Shown here piece by piece: positions 36,300 to 44,221 of a stretch of DNA of 64,000 nucleotides (position 1 is the stretch's first letter; every line of letters starts with the position of its first letter). The stretch is from contig CAKUBE010000008.1 of NCBI GenBank assembly GCA_934636715.1, positions 12,608 through 76,607 of the forward strand. Direction: 5' to 3'. Under the pieces are notes generated by a model. That model did not search any database. It was not told the DNA's origin and worked only from the letters and a program-made list of their open reading frames with translations. Source of the stretch: an uncultured Arachnia sp. GTDB taxonomy: Bacteria; Actinomycetota; Actinomycetes; Propionibacteriales; Propionibacteriaceae. The position numbers and the translations under genes were made by a program.

Positions 36300-36776
36300 G
36301 TGTTCAATCCGATGACCTGGGATGCCCCCTACCTCGTCGTCGTCGGCGCGCTCTTCGTCATCGTGATGCTGCGCGCCAACGGCACGTACTGGCTCGGCCG
36401 AGGGCTGGCGGCCGGCGCCCAGCGCACGCGGTTCGCGCGCATGCTGGAGTCCCGGCACTACGCGACCGCCACCAGGTGGCTCGGCCGGTGGGGCGCCCCG
36501 GCCGTCGCGGTGTCGTTCCTGACGATCGGCATCCAGACCATGGTCAACCTCGCCGCCGGCGTGGTCCGGATGCCGATGCGGCGCTACCTGCCGGCGGTCA
36601 CCGTCGGCTGCATCATGTGGGCATTCATCTACGGCACGGTGGGCTTCATGGGATGGGTCGGCCTGCAGGAACTCTGGGCGCGCTCCCCCGTTGCCGTCGT
36701 CGCCATCTGCCTGCTCGCCGCCGGCACGATCACCTGGAGCGTGCTCGCCCGCGACAAGGCCGCGCCGGCAGCCTGA
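36300..36776 (+). CDS. DedA/VTT-domain membrane protein
   Basis: A 158-residue protein with about four hydrophobic segments. The block RWGAPAVAVSFLTIGIQTMV, NLAAGVVRMPMRRYLPAV and the following membrane helix match the VTT core of DedA proteins, which take part in lipid carrier recycling and membrane homeostasis. It is shorter than the usual 200 residues. The GTG start follows GAGGAGCGCC. It lies 65 bases after the AlbA_2 gene and ends next to the convergent ilvD. Confidence 0.78.
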   Translation: MFNPMTWDAPYLVVVGALFVIVMLRANGTYWLGRGLAAGAQRTRFARMLESRHYATATRWLGRWGAPAVAVSFLTIGIQTMVNLAAGVVRMPMRRYLPAVTVGCIMWAFIYGTVGFMGWVGLQELWARSPVAVVAICLLAAGTITWSVLARDKAAPAA

Positions 36777-36777
36777 C

Positions 36778-38619
36778 TCAGGGCAGCTTGCGCGCGGCGC
36801 CCTTGTCGGCGGACTGCGCCAGCATCCCGAAGATCTTCAGCGCCGTCGACACCTCGCGTTCGCGGTCCTTCGCGTGCCAGCCCTCGACATCGCGCAGCGC
36901 CCGGCGCGCGGCGAGGGTCTCGTCGTCGACGTCGAGGTGGATCTTCCGCTCGGGGATGGAGAGGACGATGCGGTCGCCGTCCTCGACGAGGCCGATGGTG
37001 CCGCCCGAGGCCGCCTCCGGCGACACGTGCCCGATGGAGAGCCCGGACGAGCCGCCGGAGAAGCGGCCGTCGGTGATCAGCGCGCACTTCGGGCCGAGGC
37101 CCAGGCCCTTCAGGTACGACGTCGGGTACAGCATCTCCTGCATGCCGGGGCCGCCCTTGGGGCCTTCGTAGCGGACGACGACGACGTCGCCGGGCTGGAC
37201 GCGCTTGCCGAGGATGGCCTCGACGGCCTCCTCCTGCGACTCGGTGACCACCGCCGTGCCGGTGAAGACCCACTGCTCCTCCGGCACGCCCGCGGTCTTG
37301 ACGATGGCGCCGTCGGGCGAGAGGTTGCCCTTCAGGACGGCGAGGCCGCCGTCGACGGTGTACGGATGGTCGGTGGAGCGGATGCAGCCGCCCTCGGAGT
37401 CCGTGTCGAGCGTCTCCCAGCGGTTGGTCGTCGAGAACGCCTCCGTGGTCCGCACGCCACCCGGCGCCGCGTGGAACAGCTCGACGGCCGCCGCGCTGGC
37501 CGAGCCGCCGCGGATGTCCCACTCGTCGAGCCAGGCCTGGAGACTCGGCGCGTGCACGGAGTGGACCGAATCGTCGAGCTTGCCGCCGCGATGCAGCTCG
37601 CCGAGGATCGCGGGGATGCCGCCGGCGCGGTGCACGTCCTCCATGTAGTAGTTCTTGGAGTTGGGCGCGACCTTCGCCAGGCACGGCGTGTGCCGCGAGA
37701 TCTCGTCGATGTCGTCGAGGGTGAAGTCGACCTTCGCCTCCTGCGCGGCGGCCAGCAGGTGGAGCACCGTGTTGGTGGAGCCGCCCATGGCGACGTCGAG
37801 GCGCATGGCGTTCTCGAACGCCGACTTGGTGGCGATCGACAGCGGCAGGACCGAGTCGTCGTCCTCGTCGTACCAGCGCTTGCAGAGCTCGACGACGAGG
37901 CGGCCCGCCTCCTCGAAGAGGCCCTTGCGCGCGGCGGCGGTGGCGAGCGTCGACCCGTTGCCCGGGAGCGCGAGGCCGATGGCCTCGAGCAGGCAGTTCA
38001 TCGAATTGGCCGTGAACATGCCGGAGCAGGAGCCGCAGGTGGGGCAGGCGCTCTCCTCGATGCGCTGCAGCTCGTCGTCGGAGACCGAGTCGTCGACGGC
38101 GGAGACCATGGCGTCGACCAGGTCGAGCGAGGTGACGGCCGTGCCGCCCTCCTTGATGATCGCCTTGCCCGCCTCCATCGGGCCACCGGAGACGAACACC
38201 GCGGGGATGTTCAGGCGCAGCGCGGCCAGGAACATGCCGGGGGTGATCTTGTCGCAGTTGGAGATGCACACCAGGGCGTCGGCGCAGTGCGCGTTGGCCA
38301 TGTACTCGACCGAGTCGGCGATCAGCTCGCGGCTGGGCAGCGAGTAGAGCATGCCGCCGTGCCCCATGGCGATGCCGTCATCGACGGCGATGGTGTTGAA
38401 CTCACGGCCGACCCCGCCGGCCTCGGCGATGGACTCGGAGACGAGCTTGCCCATGTCGCGCAGGTGCACGTGGCCGGGCACGAACTGGGTGAACGAGTTG
38501 GCGACGGCGACGATCGGCTTGCCCCAGTCGGAGTCTGTGATCCCCGTGGCGCGCCAGAGCGCGCGGGCGCCCGCCATGTTGCGGCCGTGGGTTGTGGTTC
38601 GGGACCTGAGCGCCGGCAT
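36778..38619 (-). CDS. ilvD: Dihydroxy-acid dehydratase
   Basis: This 613-residue Fe-S enzyme makes 2-oxoisovalerate and 2-oxo-3-methylvalerate in branched-chain amino acid synthesis. Cluster cysteines are seen in [11 protein letters not shown] (Cys122) and [19 protein letters not shown]; the C-terminal [20 protein letters not shown] is typical. ATG 38619 has GGAGGT six bases upstream; the long upstream frame extension lies in the Nudix gene region and is a shadow. No other ilv genes are next to it. A single gene unit is likely. Confidence 0.96.
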   Translation of the reverse strand: MPALRSRTTTHGRNMAGARALWRATGITDSDWGKPIVAVANSFTQFVPGHVHLRDMGKLVSESIAEAGGVGREFNTIAVDDGIAMGHGGMLYSLPSRELIADSVEYMANAHCADALVCISNCDKITPGMFLAALRLNIPAVFVSGGPMEAGKAIIKEGGTAVTSLDLVDAMVSAVDDSVSDDELQRIEESACPTCGSCSGMFTANSMNCLLEAIGLALPGNGSTLATAAARKGLFEEAGRLVVELCKRWYDEDDDSVLPLSIATKSAFENAMRLDVAMGGSTNTVLHLLAAAQEAKVDFTLDDIDEISRHTPCLAKVAPNSKNYYMEDVHRAGGIPAILGELHRGGKLDDSVHSVHAPSLQAWLDEWDIRGGSASAAAVELFHAAPGGVRTTEAFSTTNRWETLDTDSEGGCIRSTDHPYTVDGGLAVLKGNLSPDGAIVKTAGVPEEQWVFTGTAVVTESQEEAVEAILGKRVQPGDVVVVRYEGPKGGPGMQEMLYPTSYLKGLGLGPKCALITDGRFSGGSSGLSIGHVSPEAASGGTIGLVEDGDRIVLSIPERKIHLDVDDETLAARRALRDVEGWHAKDREREVSTALKIFGMLAQSADKGAARKLP

Positions 38620-38717
38620 CTGACTACCTCCGAGGACGTGACGTTTTCCAGCGTCAACACTACCCCCGCGCTGCCGCCGCGGCTGCCTGCGGAGGTGCCT
38701 CTGGACGGGAACGGCCT

Positions 38718-39356
38718 TCAGTCGACGTGGGCGGGGCCCGGGCTCAGCCAGTGGTCGCGCAGCAGGCGGATCTGTTCCGGGAGCACGCGACCTTCGGACA
38801 GTTCCGGGAGATCGTCGAGATCGAACCAGCCGACCTCGCTCGTCTCGGTGCTCGCGTAGCCCGGGTCGAGCGCTCCCGCCGACTCGCAGACGAAGAACAG
38901 CTTGTAGATGTGGAAGTCGTGGGGCGGGTGGTGCGCCCACTTGTCGCGGTCGATGACGGCGGCCAGATGCGTCGCCCGCACCGTGAGCCCGGCTTCCTCG
39001 CGCACCTCGCGCTCGATCGCCTCGCGGGGACTCTCCAGGACGTCGCACCAGCCACCAGGCAGCGTCCACCTCCCGCCGTCGGCGACCTCGCGGACGAGGA
39101 GCACCCGGCCGTCGGCATCGAAGACGCCGCCGCGCACGTCGAGCTTCGGGGTGGTGTAGCCCGCGACGGAGGCGACCTCGCGGTCGTAGGGCGGCAGGTC
39201 CGACGCCGCGACCTCGGTCATCAGCTCCCGGGCCAGCGCGCCGATCCTGTGGAACCGGTCGATGTCGAACGGGTCGCGGCAGTAGGCGAGGGCGGACTCA
39301 GAGATGGCGGTCAGCTCTCTCGCGACGCGCAGCAGCCGCTCGCTCGGCTCGTCCAC
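38718..39356 (-). CDS. Nudix hydrolase with N-terminal helical domain
   Basis: A 212-residue protein. The Nudix box [20 protein letters not shown] plus EAG fits GX5EX7REUXEEXGU. It is preceded by a roughly 60-residue helical domain ([20 protein letters not shown]) known from Nudix proteins of this kind, which hydrolyse nucleoside-diphosphate derivatives. The GTG start at 39356 lies five bases after the rhodanese stop and follows GGAGTGAGG, so the two genes form an operon. The substrate is not predictable. Confidence 0.88.
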   Translation of the reverse strand: MDEPSERLLRVARELTAISESALAYCRDPFDIDRFHRIGALARELMTEVAASDLPPYDREVASVAGYTTPKLDVRGGVFDADGRVLLVREVADGGRWTLPGGWCDVLESPREAIEREVREEAGLTVRATHLAAVIDRDKWAHHPPHDFHIYKLFFVCESAGALDPGYASTETSEVGWFDLDDLPELSEGRVLPEQIRLLRDHWLSPGPAHVD

Positions 39357-39361
39357 CGACC

Positions 39362-40162
39362 TCACTCCTCGCCGATGGCCGCCGGGCGGTCGGTGTTGCT
39401 GTACTGCGACCAGGACCCGGAGTAGAGGCGTCCCCGCCCGAGGCCCGCGTACTCCAGCGCGATCAGGTTGTGGCACGCGGTGATCCCCGAGCCGCAGTAG
39501 GAGATGACGGCGGCCGCGTCGTCGATGCCCGCGAACCGCTCGCGGAGTCGGGCCGGCGCGAGGAAGCGGCCGTCAGGCGCGAGGTTTCCGCTGAGCGGGA
39601 GGCTCCGCGCGCCGGGGATGTGGCCGGCGCGCGGGTCGATGGGCTCGGTCTCGCCGCGGTAGCGCTCCCCCGCGCGGGCATCGATGACGAGCTCGCCCGT
39701 CGCCGCCTCGTCGATGGTGGCGAGGGCGTCGGCCGGCCAGGGCCGTGGGGTGAACGCCGCCGCGGCGGGCTCGGGAACCTCCATGGTGAGTTCCCCGTCC
39801 CATGCCCCGAGGCCACCGTCGAGCAGGGCCGCGTCCTCCCCGAGCATCCGCAGCAGCCAGACGAGCCTGCCCGCCATGGCGCCGCCCGCGTCGTCGTAGG
39901 CGACGACGACCGTCCCGTCGCCGATCCCGAGGGCGGACAGCCCCGCGGCGAGCCGCTCCGGTGCCGGCAGCGGGTGACGCCCGGCCTCCGGCGACGGCGG
40001 GCCCGCAAGGACGGCGTGCATGTCGACGCGCACCGCGCCGGGCAGGTGCCCCGCGGCGTAGGCATCGGCCGCCGAGCGACCGTCGAGGTAGTAGCGGGCG
40101 TCGGCGAGGACGGCTTCGGGGTGCCGCGCCAGCCAGGCGCGGTCGACGACGGGAGGAATCAC
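39362..40162 (-). CDS. Two-domain sulfurtransferase (rhodanese)
   Basis: A 266-residue protein with an inactive N-terminal rhodanese domain (1-125) and an active C-terminal one containing SYCGSGITACH with the persulfide-carrying Cys223. Such enzymes move sulfane sulfur from thiosulfate or 3-mercaptopyruvate to cyanide or thiol acceptors. CGSGxT is the loop of the SseA/CysA type. It heads an operon with the Nudix gene. Confidence 0.9.
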   Translation of the reverse strand: MIPPVVDRAWLARHPEAVLADARYYLDGRSAADAYAAGHLPGAVRVDMHAVLAGPPSPEAGRHPLPAPERLAAGLSALGIGDGTVVVAYDDAGGAMAGRLVWLLRMLGEDAALLDGGLGAWDGELTMEVPEPAAAAFTPRPWPADALATIDEAATGELVIDARAGERYRGETEPIDPRAGHIPGARSLPLSGNLAPDGRFLAPARLRERFAGIDDAAAVISYCGSGITACHNLIALEYAGLGRGRLYSGSWSQYSNTDRPAAIGEE

Positions 40163-40216
40163 GGCTCTACCCTAGTCCCGCGTGTCGGAAGTAGCTCGCG
40201 GCCTATACCCGCGGCA

Positions 40217-40295
40217 TGGACTTACCCTCGTCAAGTCCAGACGGCTGCCCTGAACGGCTGCCTTCGTGCTGGGCGGAAGCGCTGTGGCGTGTCCC
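40217..40295 (+). repeat. Left 79-bp direct repeat (family E)
   Basis: It matches 42388-42466 at 70 of 79 positions with no gaps; the best-kept stretch is CTGAACGGCTGCCTTCGT followed by CTGGGCGGAA. The two copies are 2,171 bp apart and enclose the CdiA-like and pRiA4b ORF-3 genes. Upstream at 40172, CTAGTCCCGCGTGTCGGAAG resembles the end of the MITE near 54 kb. The rest of the 205-base gap holds nothing else I can name. Confidence 0.85.
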
Positions 40296-40367
40296 TTACC
40301 AAGCTCAGCAACGCGGAAGGCGACCCACCTGACCTATCTGGTCTGGCAGCCGCCTTCATCCCGAAGG

Positions 40368-40889
40368 TTACCACCTTCGAGCGATACGAACCAGAGTCCA
40401 GTCCTTCATTACGACGATCGCCTCACGCAGCACGGGGTGCGACTGGAGTCGTCGGTCGATCTCCTCGATCGACTCCAGCTCGTCCCGCGGCGATCGAGCC
40501 AGATCAATGATCACCCGGTCAGCCTGACGCTTCGCTCTGCGCATCTGGGCAGAGATGTTGTTCCTACCCGCGCCCCGCGGGCTCTTCAGTTCCCAGATCA
40601 GTCCCTCAATCAGTAAATCGGGGTTGGCTACGCCATCAGCCTCGACCCGCTCGCGGAAGAACACGTCAAAGCCAGCAGCGATTCGCTTCGCCGCCGCTAG
40701 CTCATGGTCCTGCGGGAGAGCTGTTGGATGGACCCCAACGACGCCGTAGCTCTTCGTGTCTGGTTGGGTGAGGTATCGCTTCCACCCCCGTTCGTCGTCG
40801 AGTGCGCTCACCTTGGGCTGTGGCGGGTTGCCCCAGCCCTCTCTGCGCCGCTGACCGGCATCCCGACCACTACGCTCTGCGCGAGTCAC
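40368..40889 (-). CDS. CdiA C-terminal tRNase-like nuclease domain protein (orphan)
   Basis: A 173-residue protein, whose C-terminal 110 residues read ANPDLLIEGLIWELKSPRGA then GRNNISAQMRRAKRQADRVI and IDLAR. The pattern D-LI-x-G-x-WE-x-K-S-P-x-G with Q...A-x-x-QA...vIiDL is that of the CdiA-CT tRNase/PD-(D/E)XK-like domain, also found at the C-terminus of some phage head proteins. Here it has no long CdiA stick, no signal and no obvious immunity gene. The start (GTG 40889) has no ribosome site, and GTG at 40805 is possible. It could be an orphan toxin cassette or the leftover end of a larger gene. Confidence 0.65.
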   Translation of the reverse strand: MTRAERSGRDAGQRRREGWGNPPQPKVSALDDERGWKRYLTQPDTKSYGVVGVHPTALPQDHELAAAKRIAAGFDVFFRERVEADGVANPDLLIEGLIWELKSPRGAGRNNISAQMRRAKRQADRVIIDLARSPRDELESIEEIDRRLQSHPVLREAIVVMKDWTLVRIARRW

Positions 40890-40989
40890 GGATCACAACG
40901 ACGTTGCCGGCCAGGGCCGATCCAAGGCACCGTTCCCATACCCCTGTTATGTCGAAATCAGGCACAGGCGTTGCACCGACGCGCGGATC

Positions 40990-41028
40990 TGTGGACAACA
41001 TCCGTATCCGCCGAGCATCTGTGGACAA
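40990..41028 (-). promoter_or_regulatory. Two DnaA-box-like nonamers, 30 bp apart
   Basis: TGTGGACAA occurs at 40990-40998 and 41020-41028, both reading TTGTCCACA on the minus strand and spaced by close to three helical turns. They lie in the 196-base gap between the CdiA-like gene and the divergent pRiA4b ORF-3 gene. Confidence 0.45.
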
Positions 41029-41085
41029 CCGGTGTGGTGTCAGGCTGAGGCAGGGCACGACCGCCCGAGCTGGCATGATCGGCAC

Positions 41086-42339
41086 ATGGCACGAACCTGG
41101 GTTGGGATCACAGTGGAGTTGCTTGGCGGGCGCGGGGAGGAGCTGTGGCCAATGCCCGGACGCGTGTTCGCCGTCGGACAGTCGCACACGTTCGACGACC
41201 TCGCCGACGCGATCAACGCGGCGTTCGCCCGATGGGACCGCGCCCATCTCTCGCTGTTCACGCTCTCCGACGGGCGTGTGATCACCGATCGGGACACCGG
41301 TGCGGCTCTCACGGCCTCTGCCGGAGGCCCGCTCATCGCCGCCCTCGACATCGCCTCCACCAAGGTGATGCGAACCGTGCGGCTGGGCGAGGAGTTCCAG
41401 TTCACCTTCGACCTCGGTGATTCCTGGACGCACCGCTGCATCGTCGAGGACGCCAAGATCGACGCCGTCGAGGAGCTGGGCATCCGCCCCGACAAGCCGC
41501 TTCCCTACTGGGGCTGGGGCCAGATCCCTGACCAGTACGGTCGGCGATGGGCCGATGACGACGGCTCTGGATCGACGCCCCCGGCCCCGTCGCGCCCTCA
41601 TCCGATGATCACTGGCGAGTGGCCCGCGGAAGAGCAGATGCCGGTTCTCGACCCGACCGAGCTCCGCATCGCGGCTGCCACTGGTGACGTGCCCAGGTTC
41701 CTCGCCGCGATCTCCGGGCGAGACATCGACGAGGCACTCCAGCACATCGCGAGGGGCCTGCCCGGGGCTCTCGCTCAAGGTTCCGAAGGAATCGAAGAGA
41801 TCACGCTTTCCGTCATCAACAGGCTCATCTGGCGATCGCTCCCGGGCGACCAAGTAGCCGCCGACGACCTACTCGCGCTGCTGCATAACGAACCCCTGCC
41901 CGGCCGCGCGGTGCCGGTGAGCCTCGACGACCTCCTCAGCGTTCTTTCAGGGTATGACGATTCGCGCGGCGGCTTTTTAGACCTCGAAACCGGAGAGTCG
42001 TACTTCGATTGGCAAACTGACTCCTACACAGTCGGCGAGGAGGTGGCCATCGACCCCGACAAGGACCCGGATCGATACCTCTGGCTACATCGCTTCGACT
42101 CCCGCGAGTCATGGCAGGACATGGCGTCCTTCACCGAACGCCAACGCGACTCGAGAAGACGGGAACAGCTCGAACTCGCTATCGAGGGCCGAGGCGCCTT
42201 CCGCAGGTTCCGCGACGTCATCTACCAGAACGGCCTTGGGGATGCTTGGCGCCTCTTCTCCGAAGACCGCCAGCTCGGGCGCGCCCGTGAACTGCTCGCC
42301 GAACACGGAGTCCGGCTCTCTTCCGTCAAGCAACGCTGA
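41086..42339 (+). CDS. Plasmid pRiA4b ORF-3-like protein
   Basis: A 417-residue protein. The N-terminal 180 residues contain FDDLADAINAAFARWDRAHL and FQFTFDLGDSWTHRCIVED, the hallmark of the pRiA4b ORF-3 family, which is spread by plasmids and islands and has no proven function. The C-terminal part is rich in charged residues and not recognised. ATG 41086 is preferred to the in-frame upstream start at 41032 because family similarity begins at once (ARTWVGITVEL). G+C and codon use look slightly more relaxed than in the core genes (for example ttt tta at 41973), consistent with acquisition. Confidence 0.8.
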   Translation: MARTWVGITVELLGGRGEELWPMPGRVFAVGQSHTFDDLADAINAAFARWDRAHLSLFTLSDGRVITDRDTGAALTASAGGPLIAALDIASTKVMRTVRLGEEFQFTFDLGDSWTHRCIVEDAKIDAVEELGIRPDKPLPYWGWGQIPDQYGRRWADDDGSGSTPPAPSRPHPMITGEWPAEEQMPVLDPTELRIAAATGDVPRFLAAISGRDIDEALQHIARGLPGALAQGSEGIEEITLSVINRLIWRSLPGDQVAADDLLALLHNEPLPGRAVPVSLDDLLSVLSGYDDSRGGFLDLETGESYFDWQTDSYTVGEEVAIDPDKDPDRYLWLHRFDSRESWQDMASFTERQRDSRRREQLELAIEGRGAFRRFRDVIYQNGLGDAWRLFSEDRQLGRARELLAEHGVRLSSVKQR

Positions 42340-42387
42340 CTGGCCGCGCTAGTGGTCGGTAGCGCGACCAGTACCCCGCCTCCAGTC

Positions 42388-42466
42388 TGGACTTGCCCTC
42401 GTCAACTCGGGGCGGCTATCCTGAACGGCTGCCTTCGTACTGGGCGGAAACGCTGTGGCGTGTCCC
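42388..42466 (+). repeat. Right 79-bp direct repeat (family E)
   Basis: Partner of 40217-40295. It sits in the 368-base gap 42340-42707. Besides this repeat the gap contains CTAGTGGTCGG at 42350, resembling a MITE end, and a stretch near 42536-42565 that looks like a tRNA T-arm but has no matching acceptor strand. No small ORF there is convincing. Confidence 0.85.
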
Positions 42467-42707
42467 GTTCCCTCGTCGGCGGAGGTGGGCGTCCCTGCTA
42501 TGGACAGGTATCTCACAGGTAAGGGCCTCGGCCCCGGGGTTCGACTCCCCTTTCCGGGCTCCGGCCCCGCAGACGCTGAAGCGGCCCTGCACCCATCCCT
42601 CGGGCATGGGTCCGCCGCCAAGCCGGCGGGGCCGGGGTTCGGGCACAACTGCAATGCCAAACTAACCCGTCAGGCATCCGCCTGGCCGTTTCCGAAGGAG
42701 AAGCGAC

Positions 42708-43382
42708 ATGCGACTCACCTGGGCCCACGTAGCGGTCGATCCGCACGAGGCCGTCGTCCGTTACCTCGGCGCCGACGCCGAGATCCTCACCACGGGGCGC
42801 CACCCGCGCCGCCGTTCCGCGATCTACCGCGCCGTCGACCTGCGCCGCCAGCTACTGCAGCTCGCCACGCAGGAAATCCCGACGGCAGACGGCGCGCTGG
42901 TGAAGGCGACTGCGGTGATCGAGCTTGCCGTCTCCGATCCGATCGCGACCCTTGCCGTCGCGAACCCGCAGGATGTCGTGTACCTGGCCGTCCAGATCGC
43001 ACTGCGCGACGAGTTCGCCACGCTGTCTACCGAGGACGCGGCCAAGGCGCCGCGCCTCGACGCCGGCCTCACGGAGCGGCTTACCTCGCGGGCTATCGAC
43101 GCCGGGGCGTCGGTCGGCGTGCGCGTGTTCGCCGTCGTACTGAAGGACGTCATCCTGCCGCCCGACCTGCGCACGGCCGCGCTGGAGCTCATCACGGCTC
43201 GCACGCGTGGGCTTGCGCAGCTCGAGGCTGCGCGCTCCGAGACGGCCGCGCTCCGCTCCCTGGCGAACGGCGCGAAGATCCTCGAGGATCACCCGGCGCT
43301 CGCGCAGCTGCGCATGGTGCAGTCGCTCCCCCTGGGCTCGACGCTGCAGCTAACCCTGCCCTCCGAGGACTCCGACAGATGA
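42708..43382 (+). CDS. Slipin/stomatin-like (Band 7, SPFH) protein without membrane anchor
   Basis: A 224-residue protein with an SPFH core (VVKATAVIELAVSDPIATLA; FAVVLKDVILPPDLRTAALE) followed by the coiled-coil-prone RTRGLAQLEAARSETAALRS typical of slipins. Slipins normally have an N-terminal membrane hairpin; this one starts directly in the SPFH domain, so it may be anchored by its partner. GAAGGAG lies nine bases before the ATG. It overlaps the next gene by four bases (ATGA), which encodes a membrane protein. Confidence 0.83.
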   Translation: MRLTWAHVAVDPHEAVVRYLGADAEILTTGRHPRRRSAIYRAVDLRRQLLQLATQEIPTADGALVKATAVIELAVSDPIATLAVANPQDVVYLAVQIALRDEFATLSTEDAAKAPRLDAGLTERLTSRAIDAGASVGVRVFAVVLKDVILPPDLRTAALELITARTRGLAQLEAARSETAALRSLANGAKILEDHPALAQLRMVQSLPLGSTLQLTLPSEDSDR

Positions 43383-44125
43383 CCTCGTCGCAGCCGCTCG
43401 CACCGGCGGGTTGGTACCCGTCACCCGACGGCGCGCCGGCACTGCGCTGGTGGGATGGCACGCAGTGGACCGCGCAGGAGCGGCCGCTTCCCGCGATTCG
43501 CCCCCCTGAACAGCAGCAGAAGGCCGACGGCCTTGCGGCCCTCGCCACGTGGACCCGGTTGTTTCTCATCGGCTCAGCTGCGCTGTCGATCGGGTTCGTC
43601 GCGCATGAGATCGTCGGGGTCGCCGCGATGAACCGCTTCCTCGCAGGTGAGGCCGGCATCGGCGAGCTCGATGCGTACGACGCGCGAGCCGTGCCGTTCA
43701 CGTTCGCCGTGATGGGGGCCACCCTGCTCACCGGACTCACCTGGATCATCTGGCAGGAGCGCGCCGCCCGCCGCGTGAAGCCGTTCCTGAAGCGCTCCCC
43801 GGGATGGCACGCCGCGTCGTGGATCATCCCGGTCATCGCGCTCTGGTTTCCGTACCAGAACGTGTCGGACCTGTTCCGGTTGTCTCGTGGAAGCCATCCG
43901 CGCTGGCTGGGCGTGTGGTGGGGGCTCTGGGTCGGGGGGAGTCTGCTCAGCAACGCGGCGACGCAGATCGCGCTGCGGACCGAGACGCTGGAGGAGTACG
44001 TCATCGTCACGATGCTGAGCATCGCGAGCCACACCCTGCTGATCGCCGCCGTGCCGCTCGCATGCCTCGTCGTCCGAGACCTCACCCGCAGCCTCGATGA
44101 GGCACAGATCTCATCGAGCGGCTAG
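43379..44125 (+). CDS. DUF2510-DUF4328 membrane protein
   Basis: A 248-residue protein. Residues 10-33 hold the DUF2510 motif GWYPSPDGAPALRWWDGTQW. About four or five membrane segments follow with DUF4328 features (LTWIIWQERAARRVKPFLKR, SPGWHAASWIIPVIALWFPY). DUF2510 heads many actinobacterial membrane proteins; its role is unknown. The start overlaps the slipin stop, so the pair is translationally coupled and might form one membrane complex. An upstream frame extension to 42455 overlaps the slipin gene and is rejected. Confidence 0.82.
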   Translation: MTSSQPLAPAGWYPSPDGAPALRWWDGTQWTAQERPLPAIRPPEQQQKADGLAALATWTRLFLIGSAALSIGFVAHEIVGVAAMNRFLAGEAGIGELDAYDARAVPFTFAVMGATLLTGLTWIIWQERAARRVKPFLKRSPGWHAASWIIPVIALWFPYQNVSDLFRLSRGSHPRWLGVWWGLWVGGSLLSNAATQIALRTETLEEYVIVTMLSIASHTLLIAAVPLACLVVRDLTRSLDEAQISSSG

Positions 44126-44221
44126 TTCGAAACGCAACGGCATCCGTTCGCAACGGTTCCGACATGGCCCTGACAAGTCATCTCGCTACGTTCGAGGCAT
44201 CGACGAGCGAAGGAGTCAGCC

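Noticed and set aside
42536..42565. A tRNA-like T-arm (GGTTCGACTCC with flanking G/C runs)
   Set aside because: No matching acceptor 5' strand, D-arm or anticodon arm is found upstream at the expected distance, one outer T-stem pair fails, and no CCA follows. It could be a tRNA scar of integration, but that cannot be supported.
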